A stretch of DNA of 64,000 nucleotides from Cristatella mucedo (GCA_009760855.2 WPIO01000080.1:299501-363500); one strand, 5' to 3'; shown: positions 13,018 through 31,193, counted from the stretch's first letter. The notes: generated from the sequence alone by a model not told the origin. A program made the numbers and translations.

Positions 13018-13080
13018 AATATTCCGCTCGTCTACCAATCGCCTTGCGTTTGCTGTAGCGCCCCGCGTATTTTAGGACCC
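13018..13080 (+). promoter_or_regulatory. Conserved Runx promoter module, copy A
   Basis: A CCAAT box (ctaccaatc) is followed by gcgtttgctgtagcg and then tattttaggaccc. The same ordered module occurs 5' of Runx-B (39972-39903) and Runx-C (58274-58203), whereas the surrounding DNA has drifted. TATTTTAGG may serve as a weak TATA element about 40 bp from the CCAAT box. The promoter role is inferred from position and conservation. Confidence 0.55.
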
Positions 13081-13800
13081 GGTCTCGCCGCGACCGTCCC
13101 TTTCCACGTCGCTGCTCGACCGACCGCGCACGCGAGACTCAGCCGCCGAGGTGAGTGGTCTCCTCGCCGGGCCCCACCGGTCCGAAGCGGGCGAGGCCCA
13201 GAGGCGACCGTTCGCTGCTAAAGTCGCAGGCGGATCCGTTGAGTGCGACATTTAGCTTAGCCGTCCGCTCGCGGCGCTTTTGTCAACCCTCGTGGTGGGC
13301 ACCGCCGCCGCCACCGCCACGCGGTAACGCCGCCGGCCGTCGCAAAGGAAGCCGTCGCCGAAGCGTTTTAGTCTGTTCGCTGTCTCTCGTCGCGGCTTGA
13401 TGCATAAGTGCCGAGTACCAGCTCCATACGGAAGCATGCAGGGGGCGCCGGCCGCGGTCGAGCAGTGATCTCTCAAACTGGAGTCCGATCCGTTATATTT
13501 CTCGCCGAGTCTTGGCCACTAGCACTCGCGCTCTCTCCCTTTCCATCTTTCATCCACTATCTCTCTTCCTCACCCCAGTACTCTTGGCCTTGGTTCCTGA
13601 GTCCGTCGTACGAACGGCGACGCGGCCGGCGATACTTGGGCTGTATGATGGTGATGCTAATGGGGGTCTGGGGGGGGGGGGTCGGGTGAAAGCCTCGCAC
13701 GAGCATGCGGTAATCTTTCGTCGTCTGCAGATTTGGGCGACACCTCTCCGACGACGACGACAACGCGCGCGCGAGATCCGAGGAAGCGCTCAGGGGAAGC

Positions 13801-19502
<5,702 letters not shown>

Positions 19503-19541
19503 CAGAGCACTACGTGGTAGAAGGTGGAGGTAGAGCGAGAT

Positions 19542-19544
<3 letters not shown>

Positions 19545-19589
<45 letters not shown>
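19545..19589. repeat. (GA)n tract after Runx-A
   Basis: Short GA tract immediately downstream of the Runx-A stop. It corresponds to the CT array after Runx-B (31085-31151) and to the deletion edge in unit C. Confidence 0.9.
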
Positions 19590-19592
<3 letters not shown>

Positions 19593-19653
19593 GGGGAGGG
19601 AGTTTGTATGGGCTTGTGTAGGTAGAGGTAGGAGGAAGGAAAAAAGTAAGAGT

Positions 19654-19675
19654 GAGGTCATTCTAAAATGACCTC
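19654..19675. promoter_or_regulatory. Palindrome with inverted AGGTCA half-sites downstream of Runx-A
   Basis: AGGTCA-N8-TGACCT, extended by one base pair on each side. It recurs at 30993-31014 (B) and 56367-56388 (C). AGGTCA is the nuclear-receptor half-site, but an 8-base spacer is not a standard arrangement, so function is open. Confidence 0.4.
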
Positions 19676-21394
19676 GTCCAGGAATTTCATTCCTAATCAT
19701 TCTTAGAGGTCATCCGTGGCAATACATATACGTGCCTATTCGCATATTCGTCGCCTTCTACGATACCGACGGCGAGTGGTAGCTTGGAACGACTGGTGAA
19801 CGGCCAAAACATGGCCGTCCAGTGTAGCTTCATCTTTTTGTCTTGATAAACATGCTCGGAATATCGAGGTAGTTTGTCTTTGTACGCTTTCGCATGCAAC
19901 ACTGTGTTGGCTACCACAAACCATGTTTGCATGCTCACCCTGTGCATGACACACCTAAGCGTGTTAATCTTGATGTTTATTGACCACGCTACCTCCAACC
20001 ATTCAATCACACTTACGTTGCAGTAAAATGTGTACAGTGTTTAGAAAGAGGTTGATTTCTCTGAGGGCACAGTACACATGTATTATTCGTATAATTTGAA
20101 TCGTGATCTGTGACTACATCACTAAGGACCGTAAAGCGTCGAGCCTGCCATTTCGTGAGCTACTGAACGGCGATGAACTCTATCAATCTGGTGAATCGAT
20201 GGAAAATCTCAAAGATTTGCAGTCGCTGGACGACTGCTTCCAATGCATTTAATTCGTCCACTAAATCGAACGCTCAGCATTTCCGTATCACGGCGTAGCC
20301 GCGTGACGTGGCCTATTCACGCCAGCGGTTCGGAAGCAGACGAGTGACATTCAACCTGGTGACTCAACGAAAAGTCTCAAAGTTCTGCGGTCGCCTGCGG
20401 TTCCGAAGCAGATGAGTGCCAGCTAAAGGGGGCACGCTAGTTCGTGCCGTGGCACTGCTGCCGTTGCGAAGGCTCGTTCTTGCTTATACGAACGAAGTGG
20501 CTTTTCGAAAACAGCGTCAGGTGCCTGCTTGCTGGATCCAAAGTCACGTCGGTCGTTGACTGAAGGTGCGGCGGCTCGCCCGAAAAGGCTCGCTCAGTCT
20601 CAGCCTCGCTCGCCCCGTGCACGGCCATGTACATCACCTATAGCTGCTCTTGAAGCAGCGCGCGACATAGATAGTCCGCCTTCTGAAAGGGAAGTAGGCA
20701 AGCCACTGTAAACAGCAGCGTGCAGTTTGAATTGACGGACAAACGTTGAGGCGTCTACAGCAAGCGAAACTGGAGAATTTACAAACCTGGACTACCTGCC
20801 TGTTGCACGTTGAGTTCGTTCGTGTGCACTCAGTTTAGCAGTTTAGTGTAGCTAGTTTAATTTGTCGCACTCAGTTGGTAAATCAAGACAAGCAAGTGAG
20901 CTGCGGCATATCATATATGGGGCAAGCGGAATTTCAATTCAACCGCTGGGTGTAGCAAGACGAGATCGAGCGAGCCATTGTACAGATTGAAACGCTGTGT
21001 CTAAATGCAATTTCATGTAATGTATCTCCACTTGTAACTACACAAAGCCACAAACACTATGTAATTGCTTAGCAGGATAATTTGTGTAGTGCACTCACAG
21101 CCTAAGGGGCTCTTAGTAGGCATTCGGTAGCCAACAGACTTTCTTTCACTCAACAAAGAGAAAGCATAGCAGAGTCATGACAGCGAGTGAGGAAAGCGAG
21201 CAAAACTAGAGAAGCTCTCGAGCAGGTGGAGGACCAGTTGGCTGTGCACAATGGCAGGCACTCTCGCGTGGCGGCGGAGCGCATTCTCACGTGTGCACAA
21301 TATAAAATGTCACGAGAAAAATATAATGTCATACAAATCAATATACAAGGTGCGCATGCGGTCAACTCAGCTTGTAAGAATACGTTGCTATACG

Positions 21395-21505
21395 ATCGGT
21401 CCACTCTGGCGTTCTCGCCGCTGATTGGTCTGCTCTTTTGCTCTCGCCAACGATTGGTCCGGACCGGCAAATGGCCAAGAAAACGCTCGGACCGGCAAAT
21501 GGCCA
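21395..21505. repeat. CCAAT-type minisatellite fragment
   Basis: Two to three units containing gattggtc, related to the minisatellites inside Runx intron 4 of units A (18780-18960) and B (32280-32480). A copy on the other strand lies at 54540-54655 in unit C. Confidence 0.6.
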
Positions 21506-21799
21506 TTCTTACAGGCAGAGTATTCCCACATACTAAAGTGAGACTATAGCTAGAATCAATCTTCGATTCATAATTCTTGTTCTTATGAGGGGACCATTCC
21601 TATGTGCAATATTCTTAGGCGCTGTGAACAGTAAGAGCGGAAGCCCTGCTCTGGCTGTCACGTAAATAGAAGCACACTGTTAGTCACCGTGTCTTTACCC
21701 TGGAGGTACTGTGCCCACTCTTCATGACCGAGGCCAAGGATTGTGAAGCGCCTAGATGGAAATTTGAATTCTATGACGGCGAATTTTCAAATACATTAT

Positions 21800-23280
21800 T
21801 ATTATTAGCATTATTATTACGGGTAGGAGTACAGCTTGGTGCGATCAGTCATTATCCACTGCAGATGATGGTAATAGCAGTGAAGACTCTTCTGCCGCTA
21901 TATAAATGAGACTGTTACATCAACGTACGTACTTCGCATCCTTGATTGATTGCTAGTAAGCCATGCAGAAGTTACGGGATTCGTGACTGCCACTCTTTTG
22001 CTAGAATTGATATGAAGACTTAAGGATCTGTTCTAGCACCGGTCTTTCAATGCACTGTATGCACCCGGCTCTTGTTAGTAATTGCCAACAAAAACGTGTT
22101 ACCGACATTTGCACTGGGCAAGCAGCTAAATTTCTCTCAATTAATACCAAACTAAGGCAGTCTAAAGAAAATAAAACATATAGTATAAATAATACAAATA
22201 GCTTACACGTTAGTAAAAGATAATAGTTAAAATATACTCGTCACTCTTGCGTCACTCAGAAACTGAACAGCAAACTCTCAAAATTTGTCCGGCCACAAAG
22301 TAAGCTATAGCAAAAATGCAACCAATATTTTGTGTCTGATGTAAAATATTGTATGAAATAGCCTATGTGTAAAATATAGAATATATTGCAAGTAAATCGT
22401 TTTTAATTTTACAAGTTGCAGATACATAGAAAATGATACGCTGTCAATATTAACGTATTGTGTTGAGATATAACGCATACGGTACGTCCATGTAGGCAGG
22501 AATGAAGGCTAAGTAAAGTTCCATATATGTGCACCTTGTACTCGTTCGTAAATTTAAGAAACAATCATTCAAGTAATATATAATAAGCGTCTGCGAGCAA
22601 ATTCGGTCAAAGGTAACGATGGATATTAGACCGCAATCAAGCTTTTTTAGAATTGTCCTACCTTTAAGTCCGTACCAACATAAATCTTGATAAGAGCACC
22701 TATCGTAAAATCTAATTGTTCCTCCTTAAATAGGTCAAATGCGCCGGTCCTATCCAGCAGTACTGCAACGAATGAAAACAATGAGGTCGGCACGAATGCT
22801 TAGCAAAACGTCGGCACATGCAATTCTCCCAGGATCAAAATGAAGTGAGCTATCCTAGGTATAGGTCAGAATCGTGTTACATGGCTGAATCATTGTACGA
22901 GTAGGAACCATAACAACAATGACAAAAATAATAATGATAATAATAACAACACTTGAATGGCACCATCAGAGAACCGAATCTCTTTGTAGACACTTTACAT
23001 ATGTTGCAAAAGAAGCAAGATCGAATAGTCAGTGGACTAACGGAATCATTGCTTAGGTAAGAAGAATGTCAAAAGGTAAAAAATAGGTAAACAATTGAGA
23101 CGCAGGAAAGTAAGAATCCCTTCACAAGCAATAATCGTGCCCCAGGTAAGAGCAGGTACAAGCACGATTTCACGAGACTTATATCTTATCACGTACCAAC
23201 GACCAGGTCATAAAAGTTGATTAGGTCTCTCAATTCTCACGATTCCATTGCGTTTCCTTTTGCAGCAAATGCAAAGCGCC
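21800..23280. other. AT-rich spacer without a gene; SINE and LINE tails at its ends
   Basis: A SINE-family-1-like end lies at 21855-21910 and a reverse LINE tail at about 22920-23010. In between (22000-22900) the DNA is AT-rich, has no long open frame, and is shared almost unchanged with 54130-53040. Confidence 0.6.
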
Positions 23281-23361
<81 letters not shown>

Positions 23362-23412
23362 ATTGAGTTCTCCGAGGGCGCTTTATCAAGTGCATTATTA
23401 TTATTATTAATA
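23260..23412 (+). mobile_element. LINE family 1 tail with an internal (GA)n expansion
   Basis: The tail reads aaagcgcctagagagaga, then about 75 bp of GA, then gattgattgagttctccgag and (ATT)n. The microsatellite has grown inside the hairpin loop of the LINE tail. The unit C copy (52555-52640, reverse) has only a short interrupted CT run. Confidence 0.85.
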
Positions 23413-24039
23413 TTATTATTCTACTGTAAAACTAGCTGCTAATGTTAGGAGTAGATCTCCAGATCTTAACTGTCTAGATCTTGTATCTCAATTGGCGGGC
23501 CTTGGCCATTAGGACACAAATGCAGGTGCAAACGAACGAGTGAGCAATTACTTACCTCTCAACTTTCGGTCTCTATTGTATTGCTCATGGCGTGTGCAGT
23601 ACACCTAAAAATCAGATAAACGTCGGCTAAAATGTCAACGTTTGTCATCTGCTCTCCGAGCTCAGTGTCAAGGTCAACGGTACGAGAGAGGCACTACGGC
23701 ACGAGCATCGCCGTTCGAGCGACAGATACAGAAAACATTACCGGATGCATTACGGGAGTGGAAGTATGACCACGTACGCTTTCAGGCAGGGGGAACTGAC
23801 CTACCTTGCCACAGGCGATGCCTTGTAAGCGGGTTTCGCTTGTTCGGATAAACCAGTCGAGCTGCTTTTCGTTGAGATGAGAGACGTCTCTGGAACGACC
23901 GAGTCAAAAGAGTAGCTCGCTCATAGATATGCTTTCTCGAAGCAGCGAGCGAGCGTCTGGGAGGGAGGCACATGGCACACATGACGCTACCGTTGATCAT
24001 ATCGGAATGACAAAGTCTGGGCGTGGCCCCATGCAAAGT

Positions 24040-24170
24040 GAATGTAATGTATCTCAGTCTGAAAGCCCACCTAGCGATGAAGACTATGTGGGAGTTACGG
24101 CTTAGAGTTATATATAGCAAACTCACAGCCTAAGCGGCATTCGGTACGCATTCGGTATTCAGCAAAAGTG
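24040..24170 (-). mobile_element. LINE family 2 3' end (reverse)
   Basis: The sequence aatgtaatgtatctcagtc, then gtgggagttacggc and the pattern cactcacagcctaagcgg, recurs at 21050-21190, 38400-38560 and 56790-56960 in the same orientation and, forward, at 41030-41218 and 36340-36600. It begins at the left edge of the 3.7-kb interval absent from unit C. Confidence 0.65.
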
Positions 24171-24176
24171 GCCCAT

Positions 24177-24422
24177 TCAATCAGAACGCGACTCGTCGAC
24201 TTTCGATGGATTATTCTCTAATTGTCGGCGAAGAAAGAAAAGAGTGACGTCTGTTCCTTCGGGAGCCCGAGCTTCGTCTTCGGCGTTACGACACCAACCG
24301 CGAGTTTTTTCTATGCAAACACGGCGCCGTGAACGGATGTTGAAGCTGCGGTTGCGTACTCCGTTTTTAATATGACAGGTAAAACTGAACCTGAGCTCAT
24401 TATACGATTTTGACAATTTCAT
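24177..24422 (-). CDS. Unrecognised ORF, possible terminal exon
   Basis: An 81-codon frame on the - strand reads SFNIRSRRRVCIEKTRGWCR and ends QLENNPSKVDESRSD. Acceptor-like sites inside it (for example ccgcag before SFNIRS) would enter in phase 2. The upstream - strand gene at 26890-26067 leaves in phase 0, so at least one more exon would be needed to link them. The ORF lies next to a LINE family 2 tail. No family is recognised and it may be fortuitous. Confidence 0.25.
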   Translation of the reverse strand: MKLSKSYNELRFSFTCHIKNGVRNRSFNIRSRRRVCIEKTRGWCRNAEDEARAPEGTDVTLFFLRRQLENNPSKVDESRSD

Positions 24423-24789
24423 ACAATTTCATTGTCATAGTAATCCACTTTAAGCATGGGGCCTTTGAGGGGACTCGGGATCAAGCCAATAGGTTCCAAG
24501 TCAGTTAAGTGGTCACACGTTTGGCTAACGCTGTCTGAAGCGCTCGGACCAAGGTCGCGTCCACGCATCCGGTTGGCAAAACCGCCGTGGCTAACGTACC
24601 TACCTGACTAGCTTGATGTCTTCGGCAATTTTGTGATCGTCCTCTTGATTGACCGAAGGATGCTGCAATGATGCGACGAAATGTCAATCGATTTACTAGA
24701 ATTAAACCGAGCTGTGAGAAATACGTCAGCGCTCAATCCCTAGATGCCACGAGTTTAGCTAAATAGAGCAGAGCTAACTGTGTAGTTGG

Positions 24790-25490
24790 ATCTCACGTTT
24801 GACACTATTGATCACCAAGTATTTCTCCAGCGCCCCTCGTCTCTCCTGGGCGTCACTGGCTCCTCAATGCAATGGTTTAGGTTCTACCTTAGTGGAAGAC
24901 TCAATCCAGAGTATTGATGTGAATGGACCAAGGTCATCCGAGAAATCACTGAAGTGCGGAGTACCTCTACGTAGACCAATTCTTTTCAATTTATACTCTA
25001 CCTCTTGACGATGTTATTGTCAAGCACAATTTTGGCTTTCAGCGTCTATAGAGATGACAGCACAGCTTTGATACAGATGATACACGTGCTTTGATCCGTT
25101 CCTGCCCTTCAGCTCGTCAAACTCTCTCAACTGTCTTGCTGAGTGTATTGCTGACGTCCGCCACATGGATGGCAGCAATCAATCTCACGTTAAGTGATGA
25201 TAGACCCAAACTACTGATTATTTTAACCCAGGTGTGGCTCTGACACTGGAGAGCTTAGCGCTCAAAATTGGCTTTGCCAGCATGCCGTCTGCAGAATTTG
25301 CATGAAATCCGAGTGTACTGTTCTAAAGTGACCTTTCATTCGACGACCATATTAGCTGCGCTATCAAGTCGGCATACTTTAAGCTATATAAAATTGCTAA
25401 AACTACGGCCTAATCAGAAAGAGATACGACATCCAAATTGGTCAATGCATTTGTGTCATACCGTCTCGATTTCTGTAACTCAATAATTCT
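24790..25490 (+). mobile_element. Degenerate LINE reverse-transcriptase relic
   Basis: With frameshifts, the translation shows DTIDHQVFLQR, SLLGVTGSSMQWFRFYLSGR, LFNLYS and a YxDD-type catalytic remnant (YRDDS, with Arg where Ala is usual), then HTLSYIKLLKLRPNQ, which parallels [17 protein letters not shown] of the Runx-B LINE. This is the core palm of an L2/CR1-type reverse transcriptase, the only copy here that reaches so far 5'. It has many stops and is inactive. Confidence 0.75.
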
Positions 25491-25860
25491 AATAATAATA
25501 ATGATACAAACTGATAAAGCAATAATCTGATAATAATAATAATAATCCTCAGATAACTTATTCTCTTTCGAGGCACTTTACAATTGCTGCAAAGGAAGCA
25601 AGATCAAAGTGGTAGTGGTAGCTCAATAAAAAACAAGAATAACATGGTTAGGGATGACATGCAAAGGGTCAGCATGCAAGTTTGGTTAGTGGCAGAATGC
25701 AGTGCCCGCACGCATAAACACGTTAAGGATGAATCACAGGGACCCATTATATGCTGTAATAAATAGGTGCTTTCTAGTTTCTTTTTTAAATGTGAATAAG
25801 TTAGAAGATGACGTGATGCAATTCAGGAGTGCGCTCCAGATGTTGAAAAAATGACGAGAA
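25490..25860 (-). mobile_element. LINE family 1 3' fragment (reverse)
   Basis: Begins with (AAT)n and the reverse tail ctcagataacttattctctt, followed by the 3' untranslated part (aacatggttagggatgacatg), and fades into the ORF end near 25850. Confidence 0.8.
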
Positions 25861-26066
25861 TGCGAAAATTACTTGACTCTTATTTGCAAGCATAGGCAAA
25901 TCAAATGCATAAAAGCAATCTTGTGACTGTTTTTAAAAACCTACAAGCTAAATATCACGACTAAATTACCATAAACCATTAGCTACTTCTTGAAGAACAA
26001 TATCTAACGCGAATAACGATGCACACAGTTAAGAACTCAGTACCAAGATGAAAAACTCTTCCTTAC

Positions 26067-26890
26067 CGCACACAGAGTTTCATTTGATTTCCCCTCCGAA
26101 TTTCTTGTAGCATTGAGAGCAGACTTATCCGTCAAGTCAATAATATTGTCGCCGTCGACGCGCCTTGATGGTGACATGCGAGCGTGACTCGGCTCCAGAG
26201 GCTCAGCCGCATATCTTGGTGGCTGCTGCCGTGCTGTTCCATTATCGATCACCAGAATATTTCTTTTGTTTCTCCGAAAATTCGTTCGTAGGCAGAGAAC
26301 CAACTCCTAAAATGAAGCATCAATGCTGCATCAAACGAAGAAAACTTTAGTGCTAGAGATTCTCGGCTCGTCTCAGGAGCGATACCAAAGTTCCCGTACA
26401 AATTTACATTGACACATCGTGACCACTAATATTTACATTGAAATGATTATAGTAACAATGCAAATGACACTAGCTATCACTAAAATAATAATGGTATTAT
26501 TACCACTAGTAGTAAGAAAGACTTGAGCTAGCTAGCATGGAAAAGCAAGCCTTGTTTTTGATTTAGCGGCCGGGGTGGAAAAGGCACACTTACCTCGGAC
26601 GAGCGAGGCGTAGAGAGGACCGGATCCATCTGGATTCCTGTCGTCGACTTTTCAGACGACGTTGGCTCGATAGCTCCCAATTTTGGCTCATGCTGAGACG
26701 ACCGATGACTGGGAAAGGCATCTGAGGACGAACCGGTGGCCTTGCTGCCGGAAGCAGTCGGACACACGGAGCATGAATCGGCGGCCATGCTGCCGGATGC
26801 TGCGAGGCAGCTGTAGCTAGTCTCCTGGTTGGCATTCTCGTGGCGCTCAGTCCTTCGGCGCTTGGACGGAGGCGTCTTATCGTTATCCAT
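26067..26890 (-). CDS. Unrecognised nuclear-type protein, first two coding exons
   Basis: Exon 1 runs 26890-26594 (99 codons) with donor GAG|gtaagt. Exon 2 runs 26306-26067 (80 codons) from acceptor ttttag to donor GCG|gtaagg. Both junctions are phase 0, so the exons join cleanly, and the model must continue to exons I could not identify. The N-terminus MDNDKTPPSKRRRTER contains a basic nuclear-localisation-like cluster, followed by a Ser/Ala-rich low-complexity stretch. Exon 2 has RNILVIDNGTARQQPPRY, whose VIDNG recalls the actin-fold start but without the following Gly-rich loop, and DNIIDLTDKS, which fits a SUMO-interacting motif (I-I-D-L-T with acidic flanks). I do not recognise the family. 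The gene lies in the interval missing from unit C. Confidence 0.55.
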
Positions 26891-27942
26891 TTTATCTAGG
26901 CGCTACCCAATTAAAACATTGATGACACAATGTCCGCCTAACATTCACTGCTCGGTAAGCGGCGTCGCGTTACCATTTATGCAGACCTGACTCCCTACGG
27001 CGTCCAAGGCCAACGAGTAAGCCGAAAAGCGAGCCCAAAAGCGTGGCGTGCGAACAAAAAAATCTTATTGAAGAGCGCAAACTGCCAAAATACGCTCAGT
27101 ACCTTGAGCTATCCCTGGTAGTCCCACTACAAACACGTAACAGCGTTTGGCTCAGTGCAAGCTAAGACTCACCGACTGACGAACAGATAAACGCTGGTCT
27201 CACAAACCGGGACCTTCACCCAGGGCCGTGACTGTCGCAAGACTGACCGTTGTGATACAAGCTTCGGAATAAGCCAGATCGAAGGTCATAGGCCTGAATT
27301 ATTGAGAGATAATCTTTATATGCCAACGGAAATATGTTCACATTGGTTTATTTCGATACGCGTAAGCCGGTTTATAACGAATGATCCATAATCTGTGTCA
27401 TCGTTGTTGCGAAAAATTCTCCAAGCTTGCATTCTACAGTTCTGTGAAGCATAGGTATAGAAGTGATTACTTTTTTCGCACTGTTTAAAATCTAAATTGT
27501 TATTTATTAAAAAATTATCACCTTATGACCTGCTTATAACAATTATGAATACTTATCAACATCGGAATAGCATATATCAATCGATAAATGATTGAATTAT
27601 AATCCAAGCGCCGTCCGGGCGCCAGCAGACGGCCGGAATGACGTCAAAATGATGCACACTGAAAGCCGCTTTGGCTTTCAGTGCGCCATATAAACTCTGC
27701 TTCGTAAAACCCACTTAATCTTGGTTACTTCGCGAAGTTACAGTCGGAGGCACGTTACGTTACGTTGCTTAATGGCGGCGGCTGATTTGATTGGTTAGCC
27801 GGAGGGGCCGTTCTGTTATTACGTTGCCGTAATCGTTATGGCGCTAGGTTTCTTTAAAATCCTGCCGTAAATTGAATTATTAGACGCCCCTAACGTCATC
27901 AAATATTGTGACTGAACCACTGTCGCTCCCCAGCAGAGCAAG

Positions 27943-28070
<128 letters not shown>

Positions 28071-28299
28071 CTGAGGAATTTCGGGGTAAAACCTCGGCAT
28101 TGAGCGACTCGGAGAGGGGGAAGAAGACTTCTATTTTGAGTTGGACGGGATGTTGCTGAACTTTTTGCACTGCTCATTTGAATGGCGGTCGTTCAAGGCC
28201 AAGGTTGTCCGTCCAAGACGTCTTGGCAAACCTGTATTGTCCGTAGAAATGGACTCACCATAGCTGTCCTTGCAACCTCATTAGATACGCCACTCTTCT

Positions 28300-29533
28300 G
28301 CTCGCACACGATCACGCACATTCCTTTGCCCCCGGTGAACTGCTGTGCTCCCGCGCGCTTTACGCTCGCATCATCTATGCATCGTGCGGAGCTCCGTACG
28401 TCGGTCAGAGTAGTATATATCATTATATTTTATTATTACATATATTATTATAGTATACTACGGCGTAAAGGACACGCATAAATGCCATAGATTACTCGAA
28501 TACCTGCCCTAGATGTGCTCTTCGCTTTCAAATTGGCATTTTATTGTGTAGATCCTGATGTCTCAGCGCTCGCAAAAGTGATCTGGGCTCATCCTATTAC
28601 GACCACGTCACCCATAAAGTAGCTGTCGGAAAAGAAGACGCACGCGATATGCTGCGGGCGAACACGTTCTCCGTCTGTTTACTTCCTGTATGAGGATCTA
28701 GAATTGAAAAACTCACCATCTTAATAAAAGACTTCGCTGAAACATGTTACAGCCATTGCACTCGCAAAGGTGAAAAGTAATTGTATCATACAGGCTCCGA
28801 AATACTTTGTAAGCAGGCATGGGTCGATGTTATGATGTAATTTATAATTTATAATTTATAATTTAAAATGCATGAGGATACTTGGAAATTCAGTGGTAAG
28901 TAGAAAGTTAGGAAAGTGGCACAATAACATGTCTAAAGAGGCAGTCGCCAAGTGAGGTGTCTTGTGCAACATACGTGCGCTTCAATTGGCTGCAATTTGC
29001 CAGATCCCTGATAATTCATATGTGCTCAATCTAACCTGGCAGCTTACGCTTATTTGTAGCTTAAGTAGGCCACACAAATCAAGGGAATTTTGCACAGGAG
29101 TAATCCACATTTTACATTAATATTACAGCAAGCAATTGCGAGTTACAGCTAATGGAATCGAACCGTTCACTAGCGTGTGAACAGCTTCGATAAGCTATAT
29201 TGACTCTATCAACTCGCTCAATTCTCTCTATCTTGTAAACTCTTTTCTCTTACCTTATTCTTGGTCTCTCTCACTTGCGCTACCTCTCTCTCTCTCTCGC
29301 TCTCTCGTTTTCTCTGTATCTCTTCCCCTCAGTCTTTTTCTATCTTACGCTTTCCCTTTCTCAATCTTTCTGCCACAAGATTATCCCTCTTCCTTTGCCT
29401 TTTCCTCTCTCTTTCTCTCTCTCTTCCTCTGTCTTTCTCTCCCTCTGTCTTTTTCTCTCCTCTCTCTGTCTTTTTCTCTCCTCTCTCTGTCTTTCTCTCT
29501 CTTTCTCTTGCGCTGCCTCTGTCTTTCTCTCTC

Positions 29534-29617
<84 letters not shown>

Positions 29618-30840
29618 GTCTGTCTCTCTCTGTGTCTTTCTCTCTCTCACTCTCTGTGTCTCCTACCAATCTCAGCATCAAGTTAAAGCTCGTGTCCCCT
29701 TTAAATGCTCGCTCAGCAAAGGACATCAACATCATTCATGTTTTTGTAATTAAAAAAACGTAGCTAAACTCTATATGCCTCGTCTTACTTTCAAGCGAGA
29801 GTACACTACGCCGACCCTGTTGCCTGCCAGCGGCGGCCACACCACACGGGAATCGAGTTTTGAATTCTTTCTCACTTTTACGACATAAGACGCTCGCGTA
29901 CTGGTGTTTGCAATGCCGAGGTGACCGAACAACTGAAAAGTGAAAAATATGCTCTATCCTCGGACCGAAACAGCTGACACGGGACTTGGCCTATAGCGTC
30001 AGAGCAACCAGCTTCTTATCAGTTGACCCTTTCGCCGAGGCGTAAAGAGCCAGCTCAGCTCAGCTCACCTCGAAGCAGCTCAGCTCACCTCAAAGCAGCT
30101 CACCTTGGAGCAGCTCAGCTGACCTCGCAATGTCGCGTTCAATCAACCACGTGCTTCAAAGCGTTTTCAGCTGCACCAAGCACAAAACACGGTGCCAATC
30201 GGCGTCGATACGCAAAAGGCATCCGCCCGAAACTCTGGTCTAGCGCTCGGGTGCTAAAAGTTTTCACGTGACAAGATGGCCATCAGAGGTAAGAAATTGG
30301 AGGGTCAACAGTAATCATAAAACACAGGTCTATTGTTTAAAAAAGAGATAGATCTCTCTCAGAAATCTCGCATGTGCTACAAAAAGCTGAATTTTCACAA
30401 AGACTCCAAGCACGTTCAAATGGAGCGTTAGACGGAGCGCGTAAATTCTTCAAACCAAAGCCCAGATGTATCAAGCACTCTGCTTGTGCCCACAGCGTTC
30501 GGCAGTATTATCGTCCGGTTTCCCCAGAGTCCGGATGCAGTGCATCCTGTGCCCGTAGCGTCCGGAGGAAGTCGAATTCGGTGCCCGTAACGTCCAGAGG
30601 CAGTAGCATTAGTCAGTAAGTCCACCGCAAAACGGGGACCATCGCATGCAAGCAGCAGAAGTTGGTGATAATGTGAAGCTGAGATATCATCGTAGGTTGC
30701 CCAAAACGTAAGATCACCGGGTGCTTGTAGCAGAAGTTGGAATTAAGTCGAAGCACTGAGACGGCGTTTCAGGTGCCAAAGAATATACACGAAACTGCAG
30801 GTCATGATCAAAAGATCACAGGAGGCTCTTCTCAATAGAC
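28300..30840. other. Spacer between unit A and unit B; no gene recognised
   Basis: AT-rich DNA with a tandem ataatttata repeat at 28840-28865. A pyrimidine array with (CT)n core lies at 29280-29665. Near 30050-30125, a degenerate repeat of about 25 bp based on cagctcagctcacctc is present. No coding family was identified on either strand. Confidence 0.5.
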
Positions 30841-30992
30841 GACAGGATGTAGCTACACCGGGCAGCCATTTTTCGGCAGCTTAGCAGTCGCTACCTGCTA
30901 CCATTTGCTGTCGATAACGTCGACGACGCATATGCCACTAGGCACTTACACGTATTGCCACCGATGAGCTTTAGGAATGTTTGTTCCACGAC

Positions 30993-31014
30993 GAGGTCAC
31001 TCTAGAATGACCTC
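30993..31014. promoter_or_regulatory. Inverted AGGTCA palindrome downstream of Runx-B
   Basis: Same arrangement as at 19654-19675, with one base different on the left arm (gaggtcactctagaatgacc), which leaves both half-sites intact. Confidence 0.4.
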
Positions 31015-31079
31015 ACTCTTACTTTTCTCTTCCTCCTACCTCTCCCTACACAAGCGCCTACACACTCTCTCGTCTCTTT

Positions 31080-31082
31080 GTT

Positions 31083-31159
<77 letters not shown>

Positions 31160-31160
31160 G

Positions 31161-31193
<33 letters not shown>

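Noticed and set aside
26238-26270. Start of an actin-fold protein from the string VIDNG in the unknown gene
   Set aside because: The glycine-rich phosphate loop that should follow is absent and the next residues are low in similarity, so I do not assign an actin-related protein.
30050-30125. Short regularly spaced repeats as a CRISPR-like array
   Set aside because: The units are degenerate, directly adjacent and without spacers; the window is animal nuclear DNA.
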